This document shows positions 8,924 to 21,242 of a DNA stretch of 64,000 nt, piece after piece. The notes beneath the pieces were generated by a model. That model did no database searches. It was not told where the DNA came from and saw nothing but the letters and a program-made list of their open reading frames with translations. The translations under genes were made by a program, and so were the position numbers. Position 1 is the first letter of the stretch; each line of letters begins with the position of its first letter. This DNA comes from Methylobacterium brachythecii (GTDB taxonomy: Bacteria; Pseudomonadota; Alphaproteobacteria; Rhizobiales; Beijerinckiaceae), in the NCBI RefSeq assembly GCF_014196345.1, contig NZ_JACIDN010000002.1:682001-746000 (forward strand), read 5' to 3'.

Positions 8924-9273
8924 GGCCGAACCCAGCATGGCGCAAGCTGAGACCAACCGATTAGTCGAGTTCCGATACCTACCACTCGGTCTCTCAAGTC
9001 TTCCGGCGATCGTTTGTGCACGATCATGTGACCTGGGCTGGCTTTGGTGAAAGTACCATAATCCACCCCAGCGTCATGTATGCACGACTTTTTCGCGCTA
9101 TAGACGATTAAGTCCATTTGCGTACCGAGGGAGCACGGCTGCGCAGGACTTCTGATGCGGGCTTCTCGATGTGCGTCAGCACACAGATATAGATTGCGCA
9201 CAATTTATTTTGATCTAGCTGTGGGGTTGGCGGCGCATCCGCGTCATCGAACCCATCGAGTCAGGAGATCATC
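8924..9273. other. AT-rich intergenic region upstream of ohr
   Basis: About 350 bases between the DUF6894-like gene and ohr without a credible gene. It is less GC-rich than the flanks and ends in CACAATTTATTTTGATC some 50 bases before the ohr start, a plausible promoter zone. I could not find a clear OhrR-type palindrome and no ohrR gene is adjacent. Confidence 0.45.
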
Positions 9274-9699
9274 ATGAGCGTCGACGTAAAGTACCGCACC
9301 TCCGCAACCACCACCGGCGGCCGCGACGGCACCGCCCGCACCGATGACGGCAGCTTCGAGGTGAAGCTATCCACACCGAAGGAGCTCGGAGGTGCAGGCG
9401 GCGACGGCGCGAACCCGGAGCAGCTTTTCGCTTCCGGCTATTCGGCCTGCTTCCTCGGTGCGCTCAAGGTCGCCGCCGCCCAGGCCAAGGTGAAGATCCC
9501 GGCCGAGACCATCGTGAATGCCAAGATCGGCATCGGGCCACGTTCGGAAGGCGGCTTCGGCATCACGGCGGACCTCACCGTCACCCTGCCGGGCATCGAC
9601 AAGGCCGAGGCCCAGAAGCTCGTCGAGGCGGCGCACCAGATCTGCCCATACTCCAACGCCACCCGCGGCAACGTGGATGTCGGCCTGACGGTCGCCTAA
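9274..9699 (+). CDS. ohr: Organic hydroperoxide resistance protein Ohr
   Basis: 141 residues, Ohr/OsmC fold. Ohr is a thiol peroxidase that reduces organic hydroperoxides using a reactive cysteine pair and lipoyl/dihydrolipoamide reductants in the cytoplasm. The two conserved cysteines are present: C59 in GYSACFLGA and C124 in HQICPYSNATRGN. The N-terminal YRTSATTTGGRDG and NPEQLFASGY blocks fit Ohr rather than OsmC. ATG start follows AGGAG. The gene is monocistronic, ending at a hairpin shared with convergent aspA. Confidence 0.95.
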   Translation: MSVDVKYRTSATTTGGRDGTARTDDGSFEVKLSTPKELGGAGGDGANPEQLFASGYSACFLGALKVAAAQAKVKIPAETIVNAKIGIGPRSEGGFGITADLTVTLPGIDKAEAQKLVEAAHQICPYSNATRGNVDVGLTVA

Positions 9700-9723
9700 A
9701 GCATGCTCTAAACCATTGAATCG

Positions 9724-9770
9724 ATCACGTTTTCTGCGGTTTGACGAATTCCGTCGAAACGCAGCGTGAT
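9724..9770. terminator. Hairpin between convergent ohr and aspA
   Basis: ATCACG at 9724 pairs with CGTGAT ending 9770, and the interior (TTCTGCGGTTTGACG / CGTCGAAACGCAG) continues the pairing with few mismatches around an AATTC loop. It sits between two converging stop codons and is followed by no long T run, so it may act as a bidirectional terminator or be a dispersed intergenic palindrome. Confidence 0.6.
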
Positions 9771-9811
9771 GGAAGGCGTCCCATCGTCGAGGGCACGGCC
9801 TGATGCAGCCG

Positions 9812-11347
<1,536 letters not shown>

Positions 11348-11458
11348 CGCTGGCCTCCATCCGTCGTGGAAGACGGAAGGCTAGGCTAAGTGCCAGAGGT
11401 GCAAAAGCATTTTGTCCAGGCAGTCGGACGGCTCACGAAAGAATGATCCTGCGCGCGC

Positions 11459-12349
11459 TCAGCTCAGCGCCAAATCCCGCAGCGTCTCGGCGATGCGCTC
11501 CCGTACCGCCTGCGGCAGAGGCAGGATCGGATGCGGCGGCTCGGCCTCGGTCAGGCCGAGGATCGCGGCGGCCGCGTACACGACTCTCAGGCTCGAATAT
11601 TCGCGGAAGAGCACCCAGAGCGGTTCGAGCGCGGCATCGAGGCGACGCGCCTCCTCGGCCTCCCCGCGCTCGGCGGCGCGCACGATCGCGAGGCACACCT
11701 TCGGAAACAGTCCAGCCGCGACGCTGTACCAGGCATCGGCACCGCCAATTAGCGCCTCGGTGACGTGCCAATCGCCGCTGCAGCCGACAGAGAAGCCCTC
11801 GGGCACGGCTTGGCGCAGACGCTCGACATGCGCCGCCACGGCCGAGGCGGCCGGAGCCGGGCTCTTCATGGCGATCACCCCCGGTAGCCGGCTCACGCGG
11901 GCGACCAGTTCCGGGCCGAAACTGAAATGCGTGGTGCCGGGATTGTCGTAGATCACGAGCGGCAGGCCGCTCTCCCGCGCCACCACGGAAAAGTGCTCGA
12001 ACACCTCGTCATCCGTAAGCGGCGTGTAGGAGACCGGCGCGAGGAGGCCGGCCGTCGCCCCGACCGCCTTGGCGTCCCGGGCGAGCCGAACCGTCTCGTC
12101 GGTCCGGAGCGCCCCGACCCCGACGAGGACCGGCACCCGGCCGCCGACCTTGTCGACGGCAATCTCCAGCGCCCGGCGGCGCTCTTCGCGGGAGAGGTAG
12201 GCGTAAGTGCCGGTGCTGCCGAGAAGCCCAATCGAGTCGACCTCCGCCTCCCGAAGCGGCGCGAGCAGGCCACGCAGACCTGCCTCGTCGACGCGCCCGT
12301 CCGGGCCGCAGGGCGTGATCGGGAAGGCCGAGAGCTGCTTACCCATCAT
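11459..12349 (-). CDS. DapA-family (DHDPS/NAL) aldolase or lyase
   Basis: 296-residue TIM-barrel class I aldolase of the dihydrodipicolinate synthase family. Seen: substrate loop GSTGTYAYLSREER, Tyr134 in IYDNPGTT and Schiff-base K162 in GVIAMKSP. True DapA usually has GTTGE in the first loop and is encoded elsewhere; the GSTGTY variant suggests a different 2-keto acid substrate. It overlaps the stop of rlmE by four bases (ATGA), hence translational coupling with a methyltransferase of unrelated function. Confidence 0.85.
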   Translation of the reverse strand: MMGKQLSAFPITPCGPDGRVDEAGLRGLLAPLREAEVDSIGLLGSTGTYAYLSREERRRALEIAVDKVGGRVPVLVGVGALRTDETVRLARDAKAVGATAGLLAPVSYTPLTDDEVFEHFSVVARESGLPLVIYDNPGTTHFSFGPELVARVSRLPGVIAMKSPAPAASAVAAHVERLRQAVPEGFSVGCSGDWHVTEALIGGADAWYSVAAGLFPKVCLAIVRAAERGEAEEARRLDAALEPLWVLFREYSSLRVVYAAAAILGLTEAEPPHPILPLPQAVRERIAETLRDLALS

Positions 12350-13059
12350 TCGTCCAAGGCGGCCGGCTCGGCGCCGCGCCCGCGAAAGCCGGTGGCCAGC
12401 ACATAGAGCTCGCTCGAATCTGCGCGGCTCGCATTCGGCTTCACGTGGCGTACCGTGGCGAAGTCGCGCTTGAGATCGTTCAGCAGGTCGCCCTCGGTAC
12501 CGCCCTGAAACACCTTCGCGAGGTAGCTGCCGCCGGGCGCCAGGATCTCGCGAGCGAACTCCGCGGCGACTTCGGCAAGGCCGATGATGCGCAGGTGATC
12601 GGTCTTCTTGTGACCGGTGGTGTTGGCCGCCATGTCCGACATCACGAAATCGGCCGGCCCGCCGAGCAGTTCCGTGAGGATGCCGGGGGCGGTCGGATCG
12701 AGGAAGTCGAGGGTGATGAATTCGACGCCGGTCATCGGCTCGATTTCGAGGAGGTCGATGCCGACGATCTTGCCCTCCGCCCCGATCTTCTTGGCCGCCA
12801 CCTGCGACCAGCCGCCGGGCGCCGCGCCGAGATCGACGATCTTCTGGCCAGGCTTGAGCAGATTGAAGCGCTCATCGATCTCGATGAGCTTGAAGGCAGC
12901 GCGCGAGCGGTAGCCCTCGCGCTTGGCCCGCGCCACATAGGGGTCATTGAGCTGGCGCTCGAGCCAGCGCTTCTGCGACAGGGTGCGCCCGCGCCCCGTC
13001 TTCACCCGCTGCTTCAGGTCGCCCCGCAGGCCGCCGCTGGCACCGCGCCGGTCGGTCAT
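12346..13059 (-). CDS. rlmE: 23S rRNA 2'-O-methyltransferase RlmE (FtsJ/RrmJ)
   Basis: 237 residues. Methylates the ribose of U2552 in 23S rRNA during 50S maturation, using SAM. The K-D-K-E catalytic tetrad can be read: Lys in SRAAFKLIEID, Asp in FVMSDMAANTTG, Lys in YLAKVFQGG and Glu in DSSELYVLATGF; the SAM loop is VDLGAAPGGWSQ. An N-terminal basic tail (RGDLKQRVKTGRGRT) of about 25 residues before SQKRWLERQ is typical of alphaproteobacterial versions. Divergent from the MFS gene at 13187. Confidence 0.96.
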   Translation of the reverse strand: MTDRRGASGGLRGDLKQRVKTGRGRTLSQKRWLERQLNDPYVARAKREGYRSRAAFKLIEIDERFNLLKPGQKIVDLGAAPGGWSQVAAKKIGAEGKIVGIDLLEIEPMTGVEFITLDFLDPTAPGILTELLGGPADFVMSDMAANTTGHKKTDHLRIIGLAEVAAEFAREILAPGGSYLAKVFQGGTEGDLLNDLKRDFATVRHVKPNASRADSSELYVLATGFRGRGAEPAALDE

Positions 13060-13186
13060 CCTCAGTCCTTCTCGATCACCGTGACCCAGGCCCGCACGGG
13101 TCAGCCCTGCGGATGGAACGGCCCATCCGACGCCGGCCGGGCGTAAAGGCTACACCAGCAACCCGACAATATCGCAAGGCGCGATC

Positions 13187-14443
13187 GTGACAGCACCCAT
13201 CCGGCCCGACACCGTCGCGGTCCCCGAGGCGGAGCGCCCCGGCTTCCGCGAGTTCGTCGGCATCGTCGCGCTGATGATGGCGGTGACCGCGATGTCGATC
13301 GACAACCTGCTGCCGGCCTTTCCCGTAATCCAAGAACGATTCTCGGTCCCGGACCCCAACCACCTGCAGATGTTGATCTACGTCTACATGGTCGGGTTCG
13401 GCGTCGGGCAGATCCTCTACGGCCCCCTCTCCGACTCGCTCGGACGGCGCAAGACGCTGCTGGCGAGCCTCGTCATCTATCTCGCCGCCACGGCGATCGC
13501 GATGTTCAGCCCGAGCTTCGGCTGGCTGCTCGCGGCACGCTTCATCCAGGGAACCGGTGCCGCCGGCGGACGCGTGCTGTCGCTGGCCATCGTGCGTGAT
13601 CGCTATGCCGGCCGCGCCATGGCGCGCGTCATGTCGCTGATCATGATGGTCTTCCTGATCACGCCGATGCTCGCGCCGGCCGTCGGCCAGACCATGTTGT
13701 TGCTGGGCTCATGGATCTGGGTCTTCGTCTCGATGCTGGCGCTCGGCGGCATCCTCACGGTCTGGTTCACGCTGCGGATGCCGGAGACGCTGCATCCGGA
13801 ATACCGCCGCCCGCTCTCGCTCGGCGCGATGGCGCAGGCCTTGCGCCTGACCGTCACCAGCCGCGCGACAATCGGCTACGGCACGGCGCTCGGCCTCATG
13901 GTCGGCTGCATCATGGGCTATGTCGGCTCGGCCCAGCAGGTGTTTGATACCGGCCTCTACCATCTCGGCGGCTGGTTTCCGCTCGCCTTCGCCGTGGTCG
14001 CTGGCGCCATGGGCACCTCGACGCTGATCAATTCGCGGCTCGTCGAGCGGCTCGGCATGCACTGGCTCTCGCATGCGGGCCTGATCGCCTTCCTCGGCGT
14101 GGCCATGGCGCAGGTCGTGATCGGGTTTGCGTGGCAGGGCCACCCGCCGCTCTGGCTTTTTCTGGTCATGTTGTGCGCCAACCAGTTCCTGATCAGCTTC
14201 ACCATGCCGAACTTCCAGGCTCTCTCGATGCAGCCCGTCGGCGAGGTGGCGGGCACCGCCTCCTCCTTCCTCGGCTTTTATACGACGCTGTTGGGCGCGG
14301 CCTTCGGCGCGCTGATCGGCCAGAGCTTCGATGGGACCGTGATGCCGGTCGCCGTCGGCTATGCGGGGCTTTCCGCTCTGGCGCTGATCGTGGTGGCCTG
14401 GACCGAGCGCGGACACCTCTTCCGCGCCGGGGCCTCGGCCTAG
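13187..14443 (+). CDS. MFS drug exporter, Bcr/CflA family
   Basis: 418 residues, twelve predicted membrane segments. MSIDNLLPAFPVI, GFGVGQILYGPLSDSLGRRKTLL (MFS motif A) and RFIQGTGAAGGRVLSLAIVRDRY (motif C) place it in the DHA1 Bcr/CflA branch, proton antiporters exporting drugs such as bicyclomycin or small metabolites. Substrate unknown. GTG start with a weak AAGG upstream. Divergent from rlmE; no regulator is adjacent. Confidence 0.88.
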   Translation: MTAPIRPDTVAVPEAERPGFREFVGIVALMMAVTAMSIDNLLPAFPVIQERFSVPDPNHLQMLIYVYMVGFGVGQILYGPLSDSLGRRKTLLASLVIYLAATAIAMFSPSFGWLLAARFIQGTGAAGGRVLSLAIVRDRYAGRAMARVMSLIMMVFLITPMLAPAVGQTMLLLGSWIWVFVSMLALGGILTVWFTLRMPETLHPEYRRPLSLGAMAQALRLTVTSRATIGYGTALGLMVGCIMGYVGSAQQVFDTGLYHLGGWFPLAFAVVAGAMGTSTLINSRLVERLGMHWLSHAGLIAFLGVAMAQVVIGFAWQGHPPLWLFLVMLCANQFLISFTMPNFQALSMQPVGEVAGTASSFLGFYTTLLGAAFGALIGQSFDGTVMPVAVGYAGLSALALIVVAWTERGHLFRAGASA

Positions 14444-14556
14444 CGGGTGAAATCCGACGCCCGGTCCCATCGGCAAAGCGTGGTTTGCGGTCGGTCCGCC
14501 GAGGGTCGTAAGTGCCCCGAAACGGCCATGGCAGAGGCCTGACTAAGGAGTACCGG

Positions 14557-15300
14557 ATGCCGAGCGAGCACATCACGATCCGGACACGCGACGGGGATTG
14601 TCCCGCGCACGTCATCACGCCCACCGGCGGCGGATCGAAGCCCGGAGTGATCTTCTACATGGATGCTGGCGGCATCCGGCCGGCGATGCTCGATATGGCG
14701 CAGCAGCTCGCCAAGGCCGGCTGCGTCGTCCTGCTGCCGGACCTGTTCTACCGCTATGGACCCTACGGCCCGTTCGTGCCGAAGGAGGTCCTTGCGGGCG
14801 ATTTTCGCGCGACGCTCGGTCCCTTGATGGCCACGACCGGGAACGACAAGGCCGCCGAGGATACGGCGGCGTTTCTCGCTTACCTCGACACGCGAAGCGA
14901 CGTTGCGGGGCGCCGCCTCGGTGCCGTGGGCTTCTGTATGGGTGGTGGCATGGCGCTCGCCGCCGCTGGAACCTTCCCCGACCGGTTCGCGGCTGCGGCG
15001 AGCTTTCACGGGGGCAATCTCGCGACCGACGCGCCCACGAGCCCCCACCTCTTGGCGCCGAAGCTTGAGGCGGAAGTCTATATCGGGGCGGCCGAGAACG
15101 ACGGCAGCTATCCGCCGGCCATGGCCGAGCGGCTGGAAACTTCCCTCACGCAGGCCGGCGTGCGCTATGCGACGCACACCTATCCGGCCGCGCATGGCTG
15201 GATGATTCCGGACTTTCCCGTCCACGATGAGGCCGCCGCCAAACGTGGCTGGGGCGAGATGCTCGCGCTTTTCGGTCGGACCCTGAACGGCCGCACGTGA
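14557..15300 (+). CDS. Dienelactone hydrolase family protein
   Basis: 247 residues from the ATG preceded by AAGGAG at good spacing; longer readings lack this. Alpha/beta hydrolase with a cysteine nucleophile: C127 in GFCMGGG, a late acidic residue region near YIGAAENDG and His in YPAAHGWMIPD, the C-D-H triad typical of the family. Dienelactone hydrolase cleaves the lactone in chlorocatechol degradation, but most genomic paralogues like this one, with no catechol genes nearby, have unknown ester or lactone substrates. Cytoplasmic; no signal peptide. Confidence 0.85.
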   Translation: MPSEHITIRTRDGDCPAHVITPTGGGSKPGVIFYMDAGGIRPAMLDMAQQLAKAGCVVLLPDLFYRYGPYGPFVPKEVLAGDFRATLGPLMATTGNDKAAEDTAAFLAYLDTRSDVAGRRLGAVGFCMGGGMALAAAGTFPDRFAAAASFHGGNLATDAPTSPHLLAPKLEAEVYIGAAENDGSYPPAMAERLETSLTQAGVRYATHTYPAAHGWMIPDFPVHDEAAAKRGWGEMLALFGRTLNGRT

Positions 15301-15623
15301 GTACGGTACCGAGCGCCAGGCGCTGCCCACTCCATCAGCGCGCCTCCCAGCCGAAGCGCCAAGTCGGCGTCGGCATCAGTTGCAGCATGATCGGAATGAG
15401 GGCGGTCATCACGGCCGCGCCGATCCTACTGCGGGTGGTCCAGCGGTTTCTCGAGGTGTCGCGCGCGGTCCAACTCGATCATCTCGGCTGAGGCGCGCCG
15501 CCGCAGGCTCGATCTGGATCTTAGCCGTAACCCGGGCGTCTCCCTCGGCGAAGAGCCTGGCGATCGGCGGGTCACACCGGCGGTCGTCGCTCTGCGTCAG
15601 ACAACGTCACTCAGGACAACGAT
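15301..15623. other. Intergenic region without recognised gene
   Basis: Between the dienelactone hydrolase gene and the exported protein at 15624. On the minus strand a short open stretch around 15340-15480 could encode a hydrophobic peptide ending TWRFGWEAR, but it has no credible start and stops soon upstream, so it may be a decayed gene. No hairpin terminator was identified. Confidence 0.4.
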
Positions 15624-16295
15624 ATGCTTCGCTTCACCATGATTGCCGCGCTGGCGGCACTGTCGACGGCCGCCGTCGCGGCGCCGGTCGAACGAGTCCG
15701 CGGCACGATCGAAAGCGCCAGCGACACGACGCTCACGCTCAAGCAGGATGACGGCAGCTCGAAGAGCATCAGCCTCGGTGCCGACACCACCTACGCCTCC
15801 GTGGTGAAGTCGAGCCTCGATCAGATCAAGGACGGCGTCTTCGTCGGCACGGCGACCAAGGGCGACAATCCTCCGACGGCCCTGGAGGTCGTGCTGTTCC
15901 CCGAAAAGATGCGCGGCACGGGCGAAGGCCACTACGACTGGGACGAGATCCAGGACACCAGCGCAGGAGGTACCAAGGTCAAGAGCTCGATGACCAACGG
16001 CACCGTGAAGGCGGCCACCGGAGCGCCAAAGGTAAAGAGCTCCATGACCAACGGCACCGTCTCGAAGAGCACCAGCGCGACCGGCGCCAAGACCCTCACC
16101 GTCTCCTACGGCAAGGATGGCGGCACCCAGACGATCACCGTTCCGCCCTCGGCCCCGATCGTGACCTTCGAACCGGCCGACGCTGCCGTGATGAAGCCGG
16201 GCGCCAAGGTGTTCGTCATTGCGGGCAACGAGGACGGCAAGCTCAGCGCGAAGCGCGTCGCCGTCGGCAAGGACGGTCTGCGGCCGCCGATGTAA
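15624..16295 (+). CDS. Exported protein with duplicated 11-residue motif
   Basis: 223 residues. An N-terminal signal peptide ends around AAVAAP, so the product is exported to the periplasm. The front half (VERVRGTIESASDTTLTLKQ, DGVFVGTATKGD) and the end (PGAKVFVIAGNEDGKL) look like OB-fold/DUF5666-type beta strands. Between them the motif KVKSSMTNGTV occurs twice, at residues 118-128 and 136-146, with near-identical DNA, indicating a recent internal duplication. Function unknown; possibly a metal- or surface-associated protein. Followed after about 90 bases by a DoxX gene. Confidence 0.75.
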   Translation: MLRFTMIAALAALSTAAVAAPVERVRGTIESASDTTLTLKQDDGSSKSISLGADTTYASVVKSSLDQIKDGVFVGTATKGDNPPTALEVVLFPEKMRGTGEGHYDWDEIQDTSAGGTKVKSSMTNGTVKAATGAPKVKSSMTNGTVSKSTSATGAKTLTVSYGKDGGTQTITVPPSAPIVTFEPADAAVMKPGAKVFVIAGNEDGKLSAKRVAVGKDGLRPPM

Positions 16296-16382
16296 ATCAT
16301 GTGCCCGGAGGCCGATGCTTAACCGGGCCTTCAGGCGAACGTCGGAAGCTGGGCCATATCGCCCGCTTCCGGAGTTTCCGCC

Positions 16383-16895
16383 GTGACCGATCGTGCCCGC
16401 AACGGTGCTTTTCTCGCGGCCCGGCTGCTCATGGCCGCCGCTCTGCTTCCGACCGGGATCGGCCGAGCGCTCAACGTCTCTGGCTTCGCCGTGACGCTCG
16501 CCAGCGCCGGCCTCCCGGCTCCGAACGCGTTGGCCACCGCGACCGTGATCATCCAGGTCTTCGGGCCGCTCGCCCTGATCCTCGGCGTGATGCCGCGTGT
16601 CACGGGGCTTGCGATGGCCGGGTTCGTGGCGGCCTTCGCCGTCCTGCTGCACCCGTTCTGGCTGTTCTCCGGAGCTGCCGCCGTCACCGAGCGAGCCTTC
16701 CTGCTCTCCGATCTCGGCCTCGCCGGCGCCTTCCTGATCTACGCCGTGGCCGGCCCCGGCGGCTGGAGCTGGCAGGGCTGGCGCTCGGGCAATGCCGCTC
16801 CGGCCAAGCCGCGGTCGAGCGTGGCCAAGGCCCCTGCGAAGAAGGCCCCGGTCAAGCGCTCGGGCGGCCGGGCTCCGATGCGTGAAGCGGCGTGA
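16383..16895 (+). CDS. DoxX family membrane protein
   Basis: 170 residues from GTG. Four hydrophobic segments in the first 130 residues with the family-like opening FLAARLLMAAALLPTGIGRALN and the central GVMPRVTGLAMAGFVAAFAVLLHPFW. The last 40 residues form a basic, Ala/Pro/Lys-rich cytoplasmic tail (KAPAKKAPVKR), an unusual addition. DoxX proteins are linked to quinone/thiosulfate redox or sulfur stress, but the function of most is unknown. Its 3' end overlaps the convergent MFS gene by about 44 bases. Confidence 0.8.
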   Translation: MTDRARNGAFLAARLLMAAALLPTGIGRALNVSGFAVTLASAGLPAPNALATATVIIQVFGPLALILGVMPRVTGLAMAGFVAAFAVLLHPFWLFSGAAAVTERAFLLSDLGLAGAFLIYAVAGPGGWSWQGWRSGNAAPAKPRSSVAKAPAKKAPVKRSGGRAPMREAA

Positions 16896-18324
16896 TCGGC
16901 CCCAGGGTCTGCGGTGATCCGTCACCAGGCTTCGTCGCCAGGACCTTCTGACCCGACACCTCCGCCCCTGCATCCGGCGCCAGGCGCGCGAAAGAGAAAA
17001 TCGCCGCGGCCGAGATCAGCGCCACGGTGAAGAAGGCTGGCGTGAAATCCGCCGCCGTGATGCTCGCATGCCCCTGCACCCTGGCCGAGGTCTCGAGCGC
17101 CAGCGCGCCGATCGTGACGCCGAGGCTGAGCGAGATCTGCTGCGCGACGCTGGCGAGACTCGTCGCAGCGCTCATTTCGCGCGTGTCGAGATCGGCATAG
17201 GCGATGGCGTTCACGCAGGTGAATTGCAGCGAGCGGCAGCAGCCGCCGAACAGAAGCGCGCAGACGATCAGCCAATGCGGCGTGCCGGCCGTGAACAGGC
17301 CGTTCAAGGCCAGGAAGGCCGAGGCGATGAGCGCGTTAGACAGCATGACCCGGCGGAAGCCGTAGAGGCGCAGGATGCGCGGGCCGATGATCTTGATGAG
17401 GAGCGCCCCCAACGCGGAGGCGAAAGTGATCAGCCCCGAGCGCAGCGGATCGAGCCCGAAGCCGATCTGCAGCATCAGCGGCAGCAGGAAGGGAATCGCG
17501 CCGGTGCCGATGCGGAACAAGCTGCCGCCCGTCACGGAGGCGCGGAATGTGCCGTGTTTCAGCAAGTCGAGCCGGATCACCGGGTTGGCCACGCCGCGCG
17601 AGTGCCGGAAATACGCAGCGAGCAACACTGCTCCGAAGGCGACGCTGCCCCAGGACAACCAATCCGGCAGAAGGTGCCGGCCCGTCGAGGCGAGGCCGAG
17701 CATCAGCAGGGCGAGACCGGCGCCGGAGAGGAGGAAGCCAAGGACATCGAGTGGCGGCCGCTCGGGCTCTCTGACGTTTTCGAAAAAGATCGTCGCGAGC
17801 GCGATGCCGGCAAGCCCGATCGGAATGTTGATGAAGAAGATCCAGCGCCAATCGAAATAGGTCGTGATGAATCCGCCCACTGGCGGCCCGAGCACCGGCC
17901 CCATCAGGGCGGGGATGGTGAGATAGGCGAGTGCGCCGACGAGCTCGCTCTTCGGAACGCTGCGCAGGATCACGAGACGTCCGACCGGCACCATCATCGC
18001 CCCGCCCATCCCCTGCAGGAAGCGCGCGGCGACGAACCCGGCGAGCGAACTCGATCCGGCACAGGCGAGCGAGCCCGCCATGAAGACACAGAGCGCTGCG
18101 CGAAACACCGTGCGCGCGCCGTAGCGGTCGGCGGCCCAGCCCGAGACGGGAATGAAGATCGCGAGGCTGACCAGGTATGACGTCAGCGCGAGCTTCAGCG
18201 CGATCGGATCCTCGCCGAGGCTCTTCGCGATCACCGGAAGCGCCGTGGCGATCACCGTGGAATCGGTGTTCTCCATGAAGAGCGCAGTGGCGACGACGAG
18301 GGGTACGATCTGGGAGGGACGCAT
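16852..18324 (-). CDS. MFS multidrug exporter, DHA2 (EmrB/QacA-like) family
   Basis: About 490 residues with roughly fourteen membrane segments, the DHA2 layout. FMENTDSTVIATALPVIAKSLGED, SGWAADRYGARTVFRAA and QGMGGAMMVPVGRLVILR are characteristic. Proton-driven export of hydrophobic drugs is the family role. I start at the ATG of MRPSQIVPLV, matching homologous N-termini; a TTG seven codons upstream, behind GAGAGG, is an alternative. No emrA-type partner or regulator is adjacent. Confidence 0.88.
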   Translation of the reverse strand: MRPSQIVPLVVATALFMENTDSTVIATALPVIAKSLGEDPIALKLALTSYLVSLAIFIPVSGWAADRYGARTVFRAALCVFMAGSLACAGSSSLAGFVAARFLQGMGGAMMVPVGRLVILRSVPKSELVGALAYLTIPALMGPVLGPPVGGFITTYFDWRWIFFINIPIGLAGIALATIFFENVREPERPPLDVLGFLLSGAGLALLMLGLASTGRHLLPDWLSWGSVAFGAVLLAAYFRHSRGVANPVIRLDLLKHGTFRASVTGGSLFRIGTGAIPFLLPLMLQIGFGLDPLRSGLITFASALGALLIKIIGPRILRLYGFRRVMLSNALIASAFLALNGLFTAGTPHWLIVCALLFGGCCRSLQFTCVNAIAYADLDTREMSAATSLASVAQQISLSLGVTIGALALETSARVQGHASITAADFTPAFFTVALISAAAIFSFARLAPDAGAEVSGQKVLATKPGDGSPQTLGPITPLHASEPGRPSA

Positions 18325-18584
18325 TGTGGCCCGAAATAGCGCCAACAGGCCTCTCGTGGATTCCCTGGGGATGAATTCGCCGCGTGAATCGTGTTTCGGA
18401 ATCGTGTCTGACGCGCCACAGGGGTGCCCGCTTGAGCGGCCCGCGACGCCCTTGGCCCTTCGCAGAGCCCAAGCTCGGCCTTAAGTTTAGAAACAATTCG
18501 CGGTGGCGTGGGCGGCGTCGCAGCTCCGCATGATCGTCCCAGTCGATCGAGGGCGATTCCAAGACGATCCATGAAAGGCATCGG

Positions 18585-19472
18585 ATGCCATTTCGGCACG
18601 ATAAGCCACGCTTTGCCCTGCGTCTCGCCCTGGCTTCCGCCATGCTCGCGTCGGTCGCCGGTTGCGGCCAGGTTGTCCTCACCGACGGCCAATCGCTGAC
18701 GCGTCGCGACCGCCTGTCGGGCAGCGACGCCGTCGCCTCAGATTCGCGCCTGTTCGTCGATCAGGCCGCACTGTCGCGCACGCGCACCGTGCGCATCATC
18801 CCGACCTCCTTTCCGGCCAACGCCTTCGGCGCGTCGGTGCTGACGCCGGAACAGCGCGCGCTGGCAGCGAACGCCGCCGACCGCGCCATGTGCTACGAGC
18901 TGTCGCTGAAATACGACGTCGTCTCGACGCCCGATGCCGACCTCACGGTGCGCTCGCGGATCACCCGCGTCGATCCCACCGACCTGCTCGGCGCCGGTTC
19001 GACCATCGGCCTGTCGGCGGCGATCTCGATCGCGGGACAGCTCGGAGTCAGCGCGGCCGAGGGGCTCGGCCGCATTCCGGTACCGCGCATCCCGATCGGA
19101 CTCGGCAGCCTGACCGTCGAGGCCGAGGCGATCGACCGCCATCGCCAGCAGCGGGCCGCAATGATCTGGGGCGGTGCGGCCAACTCCTTCACCAGCCAGC
19201 CGCGCTTCTCGCGGGACAGCGACGCCTACGACCTCGCCGGCGAGTTCGGGCAGGATTTCGGCTTCTTCATCGCCACCGGCAAGGATCCGTTCAAGTCGGA
19301 GCTGTTCATCCCGAACTGGAACCGCATCCGCATCACGATGCTCGGCGAGGCGCCCCTCGACCCGGATTGCGCGCGCTTCGGCCGGGCTCCGGGCGTCGAC
19401 GGCATCCTGACCGATTATATCGGCCTGCCGCCGGAATATGGGGACAAGGGCACGGCCGGGCGCAGCGAGTGA
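18585..19472 (+). CDS. DUF3313 family lipoprotein
   Basis: 295 residues. Basic N-terminus and hydrophobic core end at a lipobox (SVAGC, Cys about 27). The mature protein carries the DUF3313 pattern: the YELSLKYDVV and ADLTVRSRITRVDPTD strands, a Gly/Ala-rich segment (LGAGSTIGLSAAISIAG) and VEAEAIDRHRQQRAAMIWGG. Such proteins sit in the outer-membrane or periplasmic envelope; function is unknown. It stands alone upstream of guaB. Confidence 0.8.
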   Translation: MPFRHDKPRFALRLALASAMLASVAGCGQVVLTDGQSLTRRDRLSGSDAVASDSRLFVDQAALSRTRTVRIIPTSFPANAFGASVLTPEQRALAANAADRAMCYELSLKYDVVSTPDADLTVRSRITRVDPTDLLGAGSTIGLSAAISIAGQLGVSAAEGLGRIPVPRIPIGLGSLTVEAEAIDRHRQQRAAMIWGGAANSFTSQPRFSRDSDAYDLAGEFGQDFGFFIATGKDPFKSELFIPNWNRIRITMLGEAPLDPDCARFGRAPGVDGILTDYIGLPPEYGDKGTAGRSE

Positions 19473-19480
19473 AACCGTAG

Positions 19481-21193
<1,713 letters not shown>

Positions 21194-21207
21194 CGGACGG
21201 ATCGTAT

Positions 21208-21239
21208 CCGGCGGCCAGCTTACTGACCGCCGGATTTCA
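21208..21239. terminator. Bidirectional terminator after guaB
   Basis: ATCCGGCGG at 21208-21216 pairs with CCGCCGGAT at 21229-21237, with CAG/CTG extending the stem, followed by TTTC on the plus strand. It lies between the stop of guaB and the stop of the convergent lipoprotein gene and can serve both. Confidence 0.7.
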
Positions 21240-21242
21240 CGA

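Noticed and set aside
8854..9201. 115-codon minus-strand frame upstream of ohr
   Set aside because: Overlaps the DUF6894-like gene in another frame and has no start context.
15297..15491. 64-codon frame after the dienelactone hydrolase gene
   Set aside because: Overlaps the preceding stop, lacks a ribosome-binding site and has no recognisable features; an antisense hydrophobic remnant is as likely.
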